Source: Rhizobium mesosinicum
Lineage (GTDB): Bacteria > Pseudomonadota > Alphaproteobacteria > Rhizobiales > Rhizobiaceae
Length of the DNA stretch: 64,000 bases
Direction: 5' to 3'
Assembly (NCBI RefSeq): GCF_019511345.1
Contig: NZ_JAEUAK010000015.1
Span: forward strand, 62,001 to 126,000
A model generated the notes under the pieces. The model was not told where the DNA came from and did no database searches. It worked only from the letters and a program-made list of their open reading frames with translations. A program made the position numbers and the translations under genes. Below are positions 1 to 7,877 of this stretch, in pieces (position 1 is the first letter of the stretch; each line of letters opens with the position of its first letter).

Positions 1-729
1 TGCCAGACGATTCTGAGGGAGACCGATCGCGCCAAATCGATCGTCACGGAGGCCCAGTCCGATCCGCAGGGGATCGTGCGCATGGGGTGCCCGCTCGGCC
101 TCATCGATATTTCGCTCGGGGCCGTGTTGCCGGAGTTCCTAGAGCGCTATCCCAAGATCAAACTGCAGATCATCGGCTCCGACCGGCGCACGGACCTCAT
201 CAACGAGCGCATCGATGTCGAAGTCCGCGCGGCGAGTGAGCCGGAAACTCAAACGAGCCTGACGATGCGCAAGCTCGACCGGGCGCGGCGCATCCTCGTC
301 GCCAGCCCCTCGCTCGTCGAGCGCATGGGCGAACTCGGCTGTGTCGACGACCTCGGCAATGCGCCGACACTCGCCATGACCACATGGATGTCCTTTCATA
401 CCTGGGAGTTGGTCGGTCCTGATGGCGAGAAGAAGGTCGTGCGGCATCAGCCGCGACTCACTTGCCGCAGCATGACGGCTATCCTCGATGCCGCACGCGC
501 TGGTGTGGGATACGGGCTCATCCTCGAGCATGCCTGCGCGCAGGATATACGGTCCGGCCGGCTGGTTCGTGTGCTGCCGGAGTGGCAGACGGTTGAGAGC
601 CAGTTCTACCTGGTCTTCACGACCGCCAAAGGCATGCCGCCGGCGGTACGGGCGCTGATCGATTTCCTCGTCGAGAAGTCCAAGCAGAATCAGATCGTCG
701 CGGCAGGGGCTGCGATCGCGGCAGAGTAA
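1..729 (+). CDS. LysR-family transcriptional regulator, C-terminal part (cut by window edge)
   Basis: The open frame runs in from the left edge without a start, so the N-terminal DNA-binding domain lies outside. The visible 242 residues are a LysR effector-binding domain: it begins with GIVRMGCPLGL, followed by LPEFLERYPKIKLQI, and has the late GVGYGLILEHACAQD stretch that forms the second lobe. Such proteins are cytoplasmic activators or repressors of a nearby or divergent gene. The target cannot be told because the upstream flank is missing. The gene ends 8 bp before the convergent AlkD-like gene. The family is clear; the effector is unknown. Confidence 0.85.
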   Translation, partial: CQTILRETDRAKSIVTEAQSDPQGIVRMGCPLGLIDISLGAVLPEFLERYPKIKLQIIGSDRRTDLINERIDVEVRAASEPETQTSLTMRKLDRARRILVASPSLVERMGELGCVDDLGNAPTLAMTTWMSFHTWELVGPDGEKKVVRHQPRLTCRSMTAILDAARAGVGYGLILEHACAQDIRSGRLVRVLPEWQTVESQFYLVFTTAKGMPPAVRALIDFLVEKSKQNQIVAAGAAIAAE

Positions 730-737
730 GGCTTTCT

Positions 738-1343
738 TTAGCCGAGTCGCGCCAGCAGCTTTTCGCTCGTCAGTTCCCTGACTGCATCCTTGCCGATCCA
801 GCGAGCCGTCTTGTCAGTGCTTGAGGCGAGGCGTTCGGCAAGGGCGAGAGCAGGCTGGTGGCAGGTGTGGCTGCGCTTGCCGATGTTGCGGAGCGACCAG
901 TTGACGGCCTTGCGGACGAAGTTTCTGTTATCGGTGGAATGCGCTTCGATCAGCGGCAGATAGGCAAGCAGGCTTTCATCCGGGTCCTTCTTCCGGTGGA
1001 CCGCCGCACCGGCGATCATGGCGAAGGCGGTCCGTCTGACGAATTCTCTGGTATCGGCGGCAAAGTCCGGGATCAGCGCATCGAGATTAGCTTCAATGAA
1101 GAGGTCGGCGGCGCAGTCGACGATTTCCCAGGAGTTGAAGCCGTCGGCAAGTGTGCGGGCGTCGGCTTCCGTCAGGCTTTTCGGATCGAACGTGTAGAGC
1201 GCCAGCAACCGAGCTTCGCGGATGCCGCTTGCCCAGAGCGCCTTCGCTCTGATGTGATCCTTCTTTGCAAGCCGGGCGATCTTCTGCAGATCAGGATTGG
1301 AAATGCCGATGGCGGTTTCGGTGACGATGCCGAAACGCGCCAT
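738..1343 (-). CDS. AlkD-like DNA alkylation repair protein (HEAT-repeat), start disrupted
   Basis: The 201 residues from the internal ATG match the DNA alkylation repair (AlkD/AlkC-type HEAT-repeat glycosylase) family: GMARFGI near the start, then IARLAKKDH, ALWASGIREARLLA, FNSWEIVDCAADLF and NFVRKAVNWSLRNIGKR. Family members remove alkylated bases. The same frame continues upstream of this ATG through about 28 family-like residues (SSSAAELIAHLQTL, RSEDNIAGMARFGI) but has no ATG, GTG or TTG start. An ATG at 1437..1435 overlaps the stop of the upstream dehydrogenase gene as ATGA. It would give MTKTVDDLPSSS if one A were removed from its fourth codon. The gene therefore looks frameshifted just after its natural start, and only the shorter internal start is open. 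Function is inferred from family only. Confidence 0.7.
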   Translation of the reverse strand: MARFGIVTETAIGISNPDLQKIARLAKKDHIRAKALWASGIREARLLALYTFDPKSLTEADARTLADGFNSWEIVDCAADLFIEANLDALIPDFAADTREFVRRTAFAMIAGAAVHRKKDPDESLLAYLPLIEAHSTDNRNFVRKAVNWSLRNIGKRSHTCHQPALALAERLASSTDKTARWIGKDAVRELTSEKLLARLG

Positions 1344-1433
1344 GCCGGCGATATTGTCTTCGGACCGCAGCGTCTGGAGATGGGCGATCAGTTCTGCTGC
1401 ACTCGAAGATGGGAGATCATCGACAGTTCTTTG

Positions 1434-2303
1434 TCATCTTTCGAGACGGGCGAGCAGCGAGGACGTATCCCATCTGTTACCGCCGAGCGCCTGGACATCG
1501 CCGTAGAACTGATCGACGAGGGCCGTCAGCGGCAGCTTGGCGCCGTTGCTGCGGGCTTCCGCCAGCACGATGCCAAGATCCTTGCGCATCCAGTCGACGG
1601 CAAAGCCGAAATCATATTTGCCCTGGTTCATGGTCTTGTGGCGGTTTTCCATCTGCCAGGAACCGGCGGCACCCTTGGAGATGACATCGACCACCTTTTC
1701 GATATCGAGTCCCGCGCGCTTGCCGAAATGCACAGCCTCGGCAAGCCCTTGGACGATGCCCGCAATGCAGATCTGGTTCATCATCTTGGTCAGCTGGCCG
1801 GAGCCGGCCGGACCCATCAGGCCGACCATGCGGGCATAGGCGTCAATGACGGGTTTCGCCTTTTCGAAGGCGGCCTCATCGCCGCCGCACATGACGGTCA
1901 GTACGCCGTTTTCAGCACCCGCCTGGCCGCCGGAGACAGGAGCATCGATGAAGTCGATGCCCTTTGCCTTCGCAGCTTCATAAAGCTCACGAGCGACTTC
2001 GGCGCTGGCCGTGGTGTTGTCGATCAGCACCGAGCCAGGCTTCATGCTCTTGAGCACGCCATTCTCTCCTGAGCTCACCTGGCGGAGATCGTCGTCATTG
2101 CCGACGCAGACGAAGACGAAATCGCAGCCCTCGGCGGCTTCCGCCGGGGTAGGGGCGGATTTGCCGGAAAATTTTTCCACCCAGGCGGCGGCCTTTTCGG
2201 CGGTGCGATTATAGACGGTGACATCGTGGCCGCCCTTTGTCTTCAGATGCCCCGCCATCGGGAAACCCATGACGCCGAGACCGATGAAAGCGACTTTCGC
2301 CAT
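1434..2303 (-). CDS. NAD(P)-dependent 3-hydroxyisobutyrate dehydrogenase-family oxidoreductase
   Basis: The 289-aa product is a beta-hydroxyacid dehydrogenase (HIBADH, tartronate semialdehyde reductase, GLYR type). Residues 1-20 carry the Rossmann dinucleotide motif (IGLGVMGFPMAGHL), residues near 120 the substrate motif FIDAPVSGGQAGAENG, and GSGQLTKMMNQ holds the catalytic lysine. The family reduces or oxidises small 3-hydroxyacids; the exact substrate cannot be read from sequence. The ATG at 2303 is chosen over an open upstream extension because it starts exactly at MAKVAFIGLGVMG and has a GGAGG ribosome site on the minus strand (2311-2315). Its stop overlaps the original start of the AlkD-like gene, suggesting a two-gene transcript. 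Confidence 0.88.
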   Translation of the reverse strand: MAKVAFIGLGVMGFPMAGHLKTKGGHDVTVYNRTAEKAAAWVEKFSGKSAPTPAEAAEGCDFVFVCVGNDDDLRQVSSGENGVLKSMKPGSVLIDNTTASAEVARELYEAAKAKGIDFIDAPVSGGQAGAENGVLTVMCGGDEAAFEKAKPVIDAYARMVGLMGPAGSGQLTKMMNQICIAGIVQGLAEAVHFGKRAGLDIEKVVDVISKGAAGSWQMENRHKTMNQGKYDFGFAVDWMRKDLGIVLAEARSNGAKLPLTALVDQFYGDVQALGGNRWDTSSLLARLER

Positions 2304-2580
2304 ATGCTGTCCTCCATAACCGCTTGCAAACTGGGTCAGAGAATTAGCGGAAACAGGGGGCGGCGAAAAGCCACGAGGGCAGGTTAGACAGCTCCCTTTG
2401 GAACAAAATTTCTCGGATTCCAGCAAAGCGGGTCGGGAAAGTTTCAGATATTGCGAATATGATGAATTTAATTGTCGATCTAATTTATAGACTAAATCAT
2501 CATCGATCTCGTTGAACGCGCCATGAAAACGTACCGGCCAGCGCAGCAGGAGCGGGGGCTTGCAAGAAAAGGGGATAGAG
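2304..2580. other. Intergenic divergent region, AT-rich, with ssuA1 upstream motif
   Basis: This 277-bp gap separates the divergent dehydrogenase and sulfonate-binding genes. It becomes markedly AT-rich between about 2455 and 2510, where promoter and regulator sites for the sulfonate operon are most likely. A 16-bp motif repeated before the second binding-protein gene lies at 2471-2486. I see no credible gene here. Confidence 0.6.
2471..2486 (+). promoter_or_regulatory. Shared 16-bp motif upstream of ssuA1
   Basis: ATTGTCGATCTAATTT occurs here, 95 bp before the ssuA1 start, and again identically at 3664-3679 upstream of ssuA2. Two exact copies in AT-rich intergenic DNA ahead of paralogous genes suggest a common activator site or promoter element, perhaps for a CysB/Cbl-type sulfur regulator. 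It could also be remnant homology from the gene duplication. The regulator is not identifiable from the motif. Confidence 0.55.
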
Positions 2581-3546
2581 ATGATCACACGTCGACAAAC
2601 GCTGGGACTTTTCGGAGCCGCCGCGGCCACGGCGATTCTGCCGTCGATCAAGCCGGCACGCGCTGCGGCAACCGAGCTCCGCATCGGCTGGCAGAAGAAC
2701 GGCGTGCTCGCGCTCGCCAAGAGCCGCGGCGCCTTGGAAAAGCGGCTTGCCGATCAGCGGATCACGGTGAGCTGGTCGGAATTTACCTCCGGCCCGCCGC
2801 TGCTGGAGGCGCTTGGCGCCGGTGCGCTCGATTTCGGTGCGACTGGCGATGTGCCGCCGCTCTTTGCGCAGGCGGCAGGGCGCGCGCTCTATTATGTCGG
2901 AGTCTACAGGGGCAGCCCGGCAGGCTCCGCCATTCTGGTGCGCAAAGATTCGCCGATCAAGACGCTCGAAGATCTGAAGGGCAAGAAGGTCGTCTTCAAG
3001 CGCGGCTCCAGCGCCCATAACGTAACGGTCAAAGCCCTGCGCAAGGCGGGGCTGAAACCTGACGATGTGCAGCAGGTCGATCTGGCGCCGCCGGATGCGG
3101 CGGCGGCTTTCAAGAATGGCAGCATCGATGCCTGGTCGATCTGGGATCCTTATCTGGCCATCGCGGAAGCCGATCCCGATACGCGCGTTCTGACGACGGC
3201 GGAAGGGATCGTCGACTCCTACAGTTTCTTCCTCGCCAACAAGGATTTTACCGACGCTAATGGTACGGTCATCGTCAATGTGCTGGATGAACTCCGCAAT
3301 GTCGGCCGCTCGGCGCAGGACAATCTCGACGCGACGGTCAAGGAGCTTTCGGCAATAACAGGCGTTCCCGCCGAGGTGACGCGGGTGACGCTGCAGCGCC
3401 CCGGCGCCGATCTTGGCAGCGTGACGACTGTGACGGACGCGGCGGCCGCCTATCAGCAGGCGCTGGCCGACGAGTTCTACAATCTCGGTATCGTGCCGAA
3501 GAAGCTGACCACCGGCGATATCGTCTGGCGTCCAAAGGCGAGCTAA
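2581..3546 (+). CDS. ssuA: Aliphatic sulfonate ABC transporter, substrate-binding protein (copy 1)
   Basis: The 321-aa periplasmic protein resembles SsuA/TauA binding proteins. It starts with a likely twin-arginine signal (TRRQTLGLFGAAAATAILP, cleavage near ARAAA), then ELRIGWQKNGVLALAK and EFTSGPPLLEALGAGALDFGATGDVPPLFAQAAG, which form the ligand cleft. It would capture alkanesulfonates for import by SsuBC and desulfonation by SsuD encoded downstream. The start at 2581 is preceded by AAGGGGATAGAG. An almost equal-length paralogue (321 aa) follows at 3780; the signal sequences are nearly identical, pointing to tandem duplication. The two copies may bind different sulfonates (inference). Confidence 0.9.
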   Translation: MITRRQTLGLFGAAAATAILPSIKPARAAATELRIGWQKNGVLALAKSRGALEKRLADQRITVSWSEFTSGPPLLEALGAGALDFGATGDVPPLFAQAAGRALYYVGVYRGSPAGSAILVRKDSPIKTLEDLKGKKVVFKRGSSAHNVTVKALRKAGLKPDDVQQVDLAPPDAAAAFKNGSIDAWSIWDPYLAIAEADPDTRVLTTAEGIVDSYSFFLANKDFTDANGTVIVNVLDELRNVGRSAQDNLDATVKELSAITGVPAEVTRVTLQRPGADLGSVTTVTDAAAAYQQALADEFYNLGIVPKKLTTGDIVWRPKAS

Positions 3547-3586
3547 TCCCACAGCTTAGGGTGTGCACTGGGGCAGGGTCTTGCGA

Positions 3587-3616
3587 CCGCGGCATGGGAG
3601 CATACCCATGCCGCGG
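3587..3616 (+). other. Perfect 12-bp stem hairpin after ssuA1
   Basis: CCGCGGCATGGG and CCCATGCCGCGG pair perfectly around a 6-nt loop (AGCATA), starting 41 nt after the ssuA1 stop. No T tract follows, so it is more likely a 3'-end stabiliser or partial terminator that raises binding-protein mRNA relative to downstream genes than a full terminator. It also separates copy 1 from the copy 2 motif. Confidence 0.7.
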
Positions 3617-3663
3617 AACCGGGCAAAATTATTCTCCAGACCGAGTTAGAATAGCAAATTGAT

Positions 3664-3679
3664 ATTGTCGATCTAATTT
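3664..3679 (+). promoter_or_regulatory. Shared 16-bp motif upstream of ssuA2
   Basis: This is the second exact copy of ATTGTCGATCTAATTT, 101 bp before the ssuA2 ATG. The spacing to the start is close to that of the first copy (95 bp), which fits an activator or promoter site better than chance. Confidence 0.55.
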
Positions 3680-3779
3680 GTCGTCTATGTCAGTATCTCC
3701 GCATGATCAGGCGCGCCAGTTCGCGACATTGGTTTGCAATGGGGAACGGCCGAAAGCCACCAGAACGGAGAAGAGATTT

Positions 3780-4745
3780 ATGTTCACACGCAGACAGACG
3801 CTCGGCCTTTTCGGTGCTGCGGCCGCCACCGCCATCCTGCCGCAGGTGCGCTCCGCAAAGGCTGCGGCCACGACGCTTCGCATCGGCTGGCAGAAATTCG
3901 GCGTGCTGCCGCTCGCCAAGGCCTCGGGCGCGCTGGAAAAGCGGCTTGAGGCCAAAGGCGTCAAAGTCGAGTGGAACGAATTCACGTCAGGCCCGCCGCT
4001 GCTCGAAGCCGTCGGTGCCGGTGCACTCGATTTCGGCGTCTCCGGCGATGTGCCGCCGCTCTTCGCCCAGGCTGCCGGCGGCGATCTTCTTTATGTCGGC
4101 GCCTATCGCGGGCCGGCCGCCTTCCACGGGCTGCTCGTTCAGAAGGATTCGCCGATCCAGAAACTCGAGGATCTGAAGGGTAAGAAAATCGCCTATAAGC
4201 GTGGCTCCAGCGCTCATAATTTTGCGCTCAAGGTGATCGCCAAGGCCGGGCTTTCTCTCTCCGATATTACCGAAGTCGATCTGCCGCCGCCGGATGCGGG
4301 TGCCGCTTTCAAGACCGGCAGCATCGATGCGTGGGCGATCTGGGACCCGTTCTTTGCGGTGGCCGAAGCCGATCCGCAGACGCGGGTGCTGACGACCTCG
4401 GAGGGCCTGCTCGACAATTGGGGCTATTTCCTCGGCAACGGCACCTTTACCAACGCCAACCCGGAAGCGATCGTCGATGTGATCGATGAGCTCGCCAAGG
4501 TCGGCGCGGCCGCGCAGGCCAACCTCGACGACACGGTGAAGGCGCTCGCCCAGATCACCGGCGTTCCCGTCGGTATCACTCGCGTCACGCTCACCCGCAG
4601 CCAGGCCGACCTTGGCAAGGTTTCGCTGGTTCCGGATGCCGCGCTCGCCTACCAGCAGGCGCTCGCCGACGATTTCTACAAGCTCAAGATCGTGCCGAAG
4701 CAGCTTAAGGTCAGCGATATCGTCTGGCACCCGAAGGCGAGCTAA
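3780..4745 (+). CDS. ssuA: Aliphatic sulfonate ABC transporter, substrate-binding protein (copy 2)
   Basis: This is the 321-aa paralogue of the gene at 2581. It has the same twin-arginine-like leader (TRRQTLGLFGAAAATAILPQ), then LRIGWQKFGVLPLAKASGALEK, EFTSGPPLLEAVGAGALDFG and DAWAIWDPFFAVAEADP. It should deliver sulfonates to the SsuBC importer. The ATG at 3780 follows GGAGAAGAG; a longer upstream reading lacks family similarity and is rejected. The stop codon sits inside a 19-bp tandem repeat (4736-4780). It lies in the operon with ssuD, ssuC and ssuB. Confidence 0.9.
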   Translation: MFTRRQTLGLFGAAAATAILPQVRSAKAAATTLRIGWQKFGVLPLAKASGALEKRLEAKGVKVEWNEFTSGPPLLEAVGAGALDFGVSGDVPPLFAQAAGGDLLYVGAYRGPAAFHGLLVQKDSPIQKLEDLKGKKIAYKRGSSAHNFALKVIAKAGLSLSDITEVDLPPPDAGAAFKTGSIDAWAIWDPFFAVAEADPQTRVLTTSEGLLDNWGYFLGNGTFTNANPEAIVDVIDELAKVGAAAQANLDDTVKALAQITGVPVGITRVTLTRSQADLGKVSLVPDAALAYQQALADDFYKLKIVPKQLKVSDIVWHPKAS

Positions 4746-4780
4746 CAGCCGCCGGGCGAGCTAACAGCCGCCGGGCGAGC
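4736..4780 (+). repeat. 19-bp tandem repeat spanning the ssuA2 stop codon
   Basis: GGCGAGCTAACAGCCGCCG occurs twice in a row (4736-4754 and 4755-4773), followed by a partial third copy (GGCGAGC). The first copy contains the last codons and the stop of ssuA2. It looks like a recent slippage duplication that left the coding frame intact. Confidence 0.9.
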
Positions 4781-4831
4781 CAATCAGGCCATCCCGCCGA
4801 TTTCAGACAATTATAAGAAAGGAACGCGCTC

Positions 4832-6007
4832 ATGACTGCTTCATCCGACCCGATCAATTTCCTCTGGTTCATCCCGACATCCGGCGACGGCACCTATCTC
4901 GGCTCCACCGATCTCAACCGCGCCCCCGAAATCGGCTATCTGACGCAGATCGCCCAGGCGGTCGACCGTCTCGGTTATTCCGGCGTGCTGCTGCCCACCG
5001 GCGTCGCCTGCGAAGAATCCTTCGTGATGGCGTCGGCGCTGGCGGCCAGGACCGAGAAGCTGCAGTTCCTGGTGGCGATCCGCCCCGGCACGGCATCTCC
5101 GGCCTATTATGCGCGCCTTGCCACCACTCTCGACCGCATTTCCAACGGCCGTCTGCTTCTCAATATCGTGGTCGGCGGCAGTCCCGCCGAGCTTGCCGGC
5201 GACGGCATCCATCTGGAGCATGACGAGCGCTACGCCCATGCCGACGAGTTTTTCCATGTCTTCGAAGAGCTGCTCGAAAAGGGTGTGGCGAGTTATGACG
5301 GCAAGTATATCAAGGCGACCGAAGCCCGTCTCGGCTTCCCCTCGGTGCAGACGCCGCGCCCGCCGCTCTATTTCGGCGGCTCGTCCGATGCCGGCATCGA
5401 TTTCGCCGTCGGCCGTGTCGACAAGTACCTGACCTGGGGCGAGCCGCCGGCACAGGTTGCCGAAAAGGTGCAGAAGGTGCGCGCCGCCGCCGCCGGCAAG
5501 GGCCGTGACGTGTCCTTCGGCATTCGCCTGCACTTCATCGTGCGCGAGACGGACGATGAAGCATGGGAAGCGGCTGACCGCCTCATCCGCCATCTCGATG
5601 ACGAGACGATCGCCGAGGCGCAGGAGCGCTTCGTCAAGGAATCCGACTCCGTCGGCCAGAAGCGCATGGCAGCACTACACGGCGGCCGCCGCGACAAGCT
5701 CGAAGTCTCGCCGAACCTCTGGGCGGGTATCGGCCTGGTGCGTGCCGGTGCGGGCACCGCGCTCGTCGGCTCGCCGAAGACGGTTGCCGCGCGCCTTCGC
5801 GAATATCAGGAAGTCGGTATCGATACGGTCATCGGCTCCGGTTATCCGCATCTGGAAGAGGCCTATCGCGTTGCCGAGTTGCTCTTCCCGGAACTCGGTA
5901 TCGAGAGGGACGAACAGCGCCTCAGCTTCAACAACGAGTTCGGTCGCAGGAAGGTTTTTGCCGGCGGCAGCCATGGCGGCAATCTGAAGGTCGTTTCCGG
6001 CTCCTGA
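4832..6007 (+). CDS. ssuD: FMNH2-dependent alkanesulfonate monooxygenase
   Basis: The 391-aa product matches SsuD (about 380 aa in E. coli), a bacterial luciferase-like flavin monooxygenase that releases sulfite from C2-C10 alkanesulfonates using FMNH2 and O2. Diagnostic stretches are NFLWFIPTSGDGTYLG, EIGYLTQIAQAVDRLGYSGVLLPTG, LLLNIVVGGSPAELAGDG, PPLYFGGSSDAGID and IGLVRAGAGTALVGSP. The ATG at 4832 follows AGAAAGGAACG. No flavin reductase (SsuE) is found nearby, so reduced FMN must come from elsewhere. Confidence 0.95.
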   Translation: MTASSDPINFLWFIPTSGDGTYLGSTDLNRAPEIGYLTQIAQAVDRLGYSGVLLPTGVACEESFVMASALAARTEKLQFLVAIRPGTASPAYYARLATTLDRISNGRLLLNIVVGGSPAELAGDGIHLEHDERYAHADEFFHVFEELLEKGVASYDGKYIKATEARLGFPSVQTPRPPLYFGGSSDAGIDFAVGRVDKYLTWGEPPAQVAEKVQKVRAAAAGKGRDVSFGIRLHFIVRETDDEAWEAADRLIRHLDDETIAEAQERFVKESDSVGQKRMAALHGGRRDKLEVSPNLWAGIGLVRAGAGTALVGSPKTVAARLREYQEVGIDTVIGSGYPHLEEAYRVAELLFPELGIERDEQRLSFNNEFGRRKVFAGGSHGGNLKVVSGS

Positions 6008-6026
6008 TCGGGGCCGGTTTTCTAAC

Positions 6027-6070
6027 GCAATTCCGAACAAGAGGCTCCGCACAGTTTCCGGGAGTTGCTC
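6027..6070. repeat. Diverged rhizobial GCAATTCC...GAGTTGC intergenic repeat
   Basis: The segment starts GCAATTCCGAAC, continues with GCTCCGCACAGTTTCC and ends GGAGTTGCTCT. It resembles the two copies at 63105-63211 (GCAATTCCGG...CTGGAATTGCTCT). It sits between ssuD and ssuC and can fold through its inverted ends. It is a diverged member of a dispersed intergenic repeat. Confidence 0.6.
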
Positions 6071-6096
6071 TGAAGCAAAGCGCGAGGAACATATCC

Positions 6097-6948
6097 ATGT
6101 CGACTTTCGATACGCCGTTTGCGCGGGCTGCCGCCGGCACTGAAAAGATCGGTGCAAACGGGGACAGGGCGGGCTTGCGCCTGCCGCTGCCCGGCCGCGA
6201 CAAGCTGTTGCCCTATCTGGTGCCGGTTGCGATCGTCGCACTCTGGCAGCTCGGATGTTCCGCCGGCTGGATCTCCTCGCGCATCATGCCGTCGCCAGCC
6301 GATGTCGCTGCCGCCTTCTGGACGACGACGATCTCGGGACAGCTGCCTCAAGACGTGCTGGTCAGCGCCGCACGCGCCTTTGCCGGGCTTCTCGTCGGCG
6401 GCTCCATCGGCTTCCTGCTCGGCATCGCCAATGGCGTCTCGAAGCTCTCGGAAGAGTTGACGGATACGGTGCTGCAGATGCTGCGCACCATTCCGCATTT
6501 GGCAATGATCCCGCTCGTCATTCTCTGGTTCGGGATCGGCGAGGAATCGAAACTCTTCCTCACCTCGCTCGGCGTTCTCTTTCCCGTCTATCTCAACACC
6601 TATCACGGTGTGCGCAATGTCGACCGCGACCTGATCGAAATGGGCAAGGTCTATGGCATGAGCGGCTGGACCTTGTTCCGCAAGGTGATTTTCCCCGGCG
6701 CGCTGCCATCGATCTTCGTCGGCCTGCGTTATGCGCTCGGCATCATGTGGCTGACACTGATTGTCTCGGAATCGATCGCCGCCTCCTCCGGCATCGGCCA
6801 TATGGCCAACAATGCCCGCGAATTCATGATGACCGATGTGGTGGTGTTGTCGCTCGTCATCTATGCCGTGCTCGGCAAGCTCGCCGATGTCATCGCCCGC
6901 GCGCTGGAGCGCCAGACGCTCAAGTGGAACCCGGTCTACGCGAAATAG
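6097..6948 (+). CDS. ssuC: Aliphatic sulfonate ABC transporter, permease
   Basis: The 283-aa inner-membrane permease belongs to the SsuC/TauC type. A cytoplasmic N-terminus is followed by about six hydrophobic segments. The EAA loop reads MGKVYGMSGWTLFRKVIFPGALPSIFVGLRYA (split across about residues 185-215) and contacts the SsuB ATPase. The ATG at 6097 is preceded by GAGGAAC. It lies between ssuD and ssuB in the operon and is separated from ssuD by a small repeat element. Confidence 0.93.
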   Translation: MSTFDTPFARAAAGTEKIGANGDRAGLRLPLPGRDKLLPYLVPVAIVALWQLGCSAGWISSRIMPSPADVAAAFWTTTISGQLPQDVLVSAARAFAGLLVGGSIGFLLGIANGVSKLSEELTDTVLQMLRTIPHLAMIPLVILWFGIGEESKLFLTSLGVLFPVYLNTYHGVRNVDRDLIEMGKVYGMSGWTLFRKVIFPGALPSIFVGLRYALGIMWLTLIVSESIAASSGIGHMANNAREFMMTDVVVLSLVIYAVLGKLADVIARALERQTLKWNPVYAK

Positions 6949-6958
6949 GATAGATATC

Positions 6959-7780
6959 ATGACCGTCATCACGCATGAGCGTTTCCACCCTGTCAAAGCG
7001 GCTGAGTACATTGAGCATCGGCCGACCACAGCCGGCGAGGGCGCCGCGGCCATTACTCTTTCCGGCCTCGAAAAGAGCTTCGGCGTCAATCGGGTTCTGC
7101 GCGGTATCAACCTACATATTCCGGCCGGCCAGTTCGTCGCCGTCATCGGCAAAAGCGGTTGTGGCAAGAGCACGCTTTTGCGCATCCTGATGGGCCTCGA
7201 CGAGCCAACGGCGGGCGAACTGCGGTTCGAAGGTGCAGATGGCAGCGAAACCGAGTCCAATGCCCGCATCGTCTTTCAGGAGCCGCGCCTTCTGCCCTGG
7301 CTCACCGTCGCTGACAATGTCGCGGTTGGCCTCGGAGAAGGTATCGAAAAGAAGCTGGCGCTCGAAGAAGCGAAGGCCGTTCTCGGCGAGGTGCAGCTTG
7401 CCGAAAAGGCCGGCGAATGGCCGGCGCGTCTTTCCGGCGGCCAACGGCAGCGCGTGGCGCTGGCCCGCGCCCTCGTCAGCAAACCCGGCATTCTGGCGCT
7501 CGACGAGCCGCTCGGCGCGCTCGATGCCCTGACCCGCATCAGCATGCAGCAATTGCTGAACCGCGTTTGGCGCGAACTTGGCTGCACTACCGTGCTCGTC
7601 ACCCACGATGTCAGCGAGGCGGTGCATCTCGCCGACCGGGTGATCGTGCTGGAGGAGGGGCGTATCGCACTCGACCTTCCCATTCCCCATCCGCATCCGC
7701 GCCGGCACGGCAATCCGGCGCTGGCGGAACTGGAGGGCCGGCTGCTTTCGGCAATCCTCGGCGGCGACGGCGGTCACTAG
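6959..7780 (+). CDS. ssuB: Aliphatic sulfonate ABC transporter, ATP-binding protein
   Basis: The 273-aa ATPase has a Walker A motif (GKSGCGKSTLLRIL), Q-loop (IVFQEPRLLPWL), signature RLSGGQRQRVALARAL, Walker B (ILALDEPLGALD) and H-loop (VLVTHDVSEA). It powers SsuC. The ATG at 6959 begins 11 bp after the ssuC stop; upstream readings in the same frame overlap ssuC and are rejected. The N-terminal 35 residues are longer than in E. coli SsuB. It is the last gene of the sulfonate operon. Confidence 0.94.
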   Translation: MTVITHERFHPVKAAEYIEHRPTTAGEGAAAITLSGLEKSFGVNRVLRGINLHIPAGQFVAVIGKSGCGKSTLLRILMGLDEPTAGELRFEGADGSETESNARIVFQEPRLLPWLTVADNVAVGLGEGIEKKLALEEAKAVLGEVQLAEKAGEWPARLSGGQRQRVALARALVSKPGILALDEPLGALDALTRISMQQLLNRVWRELGCTTVLVTHDVSEAVHLADRVIVLEEGRIALDLPIPHPHPRRHGNPALAELEGRLLSAILGGDGGH

Positions 7781-7819
7781 GCCGAGGCCGCTTCTCCCTC
7801 AGAAAACGCTTGATCTTCG

Positions 7820-7860
7820 TAGGTCGATCGTCCTAAATACGAACTAGGACAATTGCCCTA
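7820..7860. promoter_or_regulatory. Probable TetR operator cluster
   Basis: Four TAGG-type half sites alternate in orientation just before the tetR-like gene: TAGGTC (7820), GTCCTA (7830), TAGGAC (7845) and GCCCTA (7855). GTCCTA and TAGGAC form a perfect inverted repeat with a 9-bp spacer. This fits autoregulation by the TetR protein encoded from 7878. Confidence 0.6.
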
Positions 7861-7877
7861 GACGCGACGAGGTGTTG

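Noticed and set aside
858..2072. Long open frame on the plus strand opposite the AlkD-like and dehydrogenase genes
   Set aside because: It has no family features or ribosome site and mirrors the codon bias of the two minus-strand genes.
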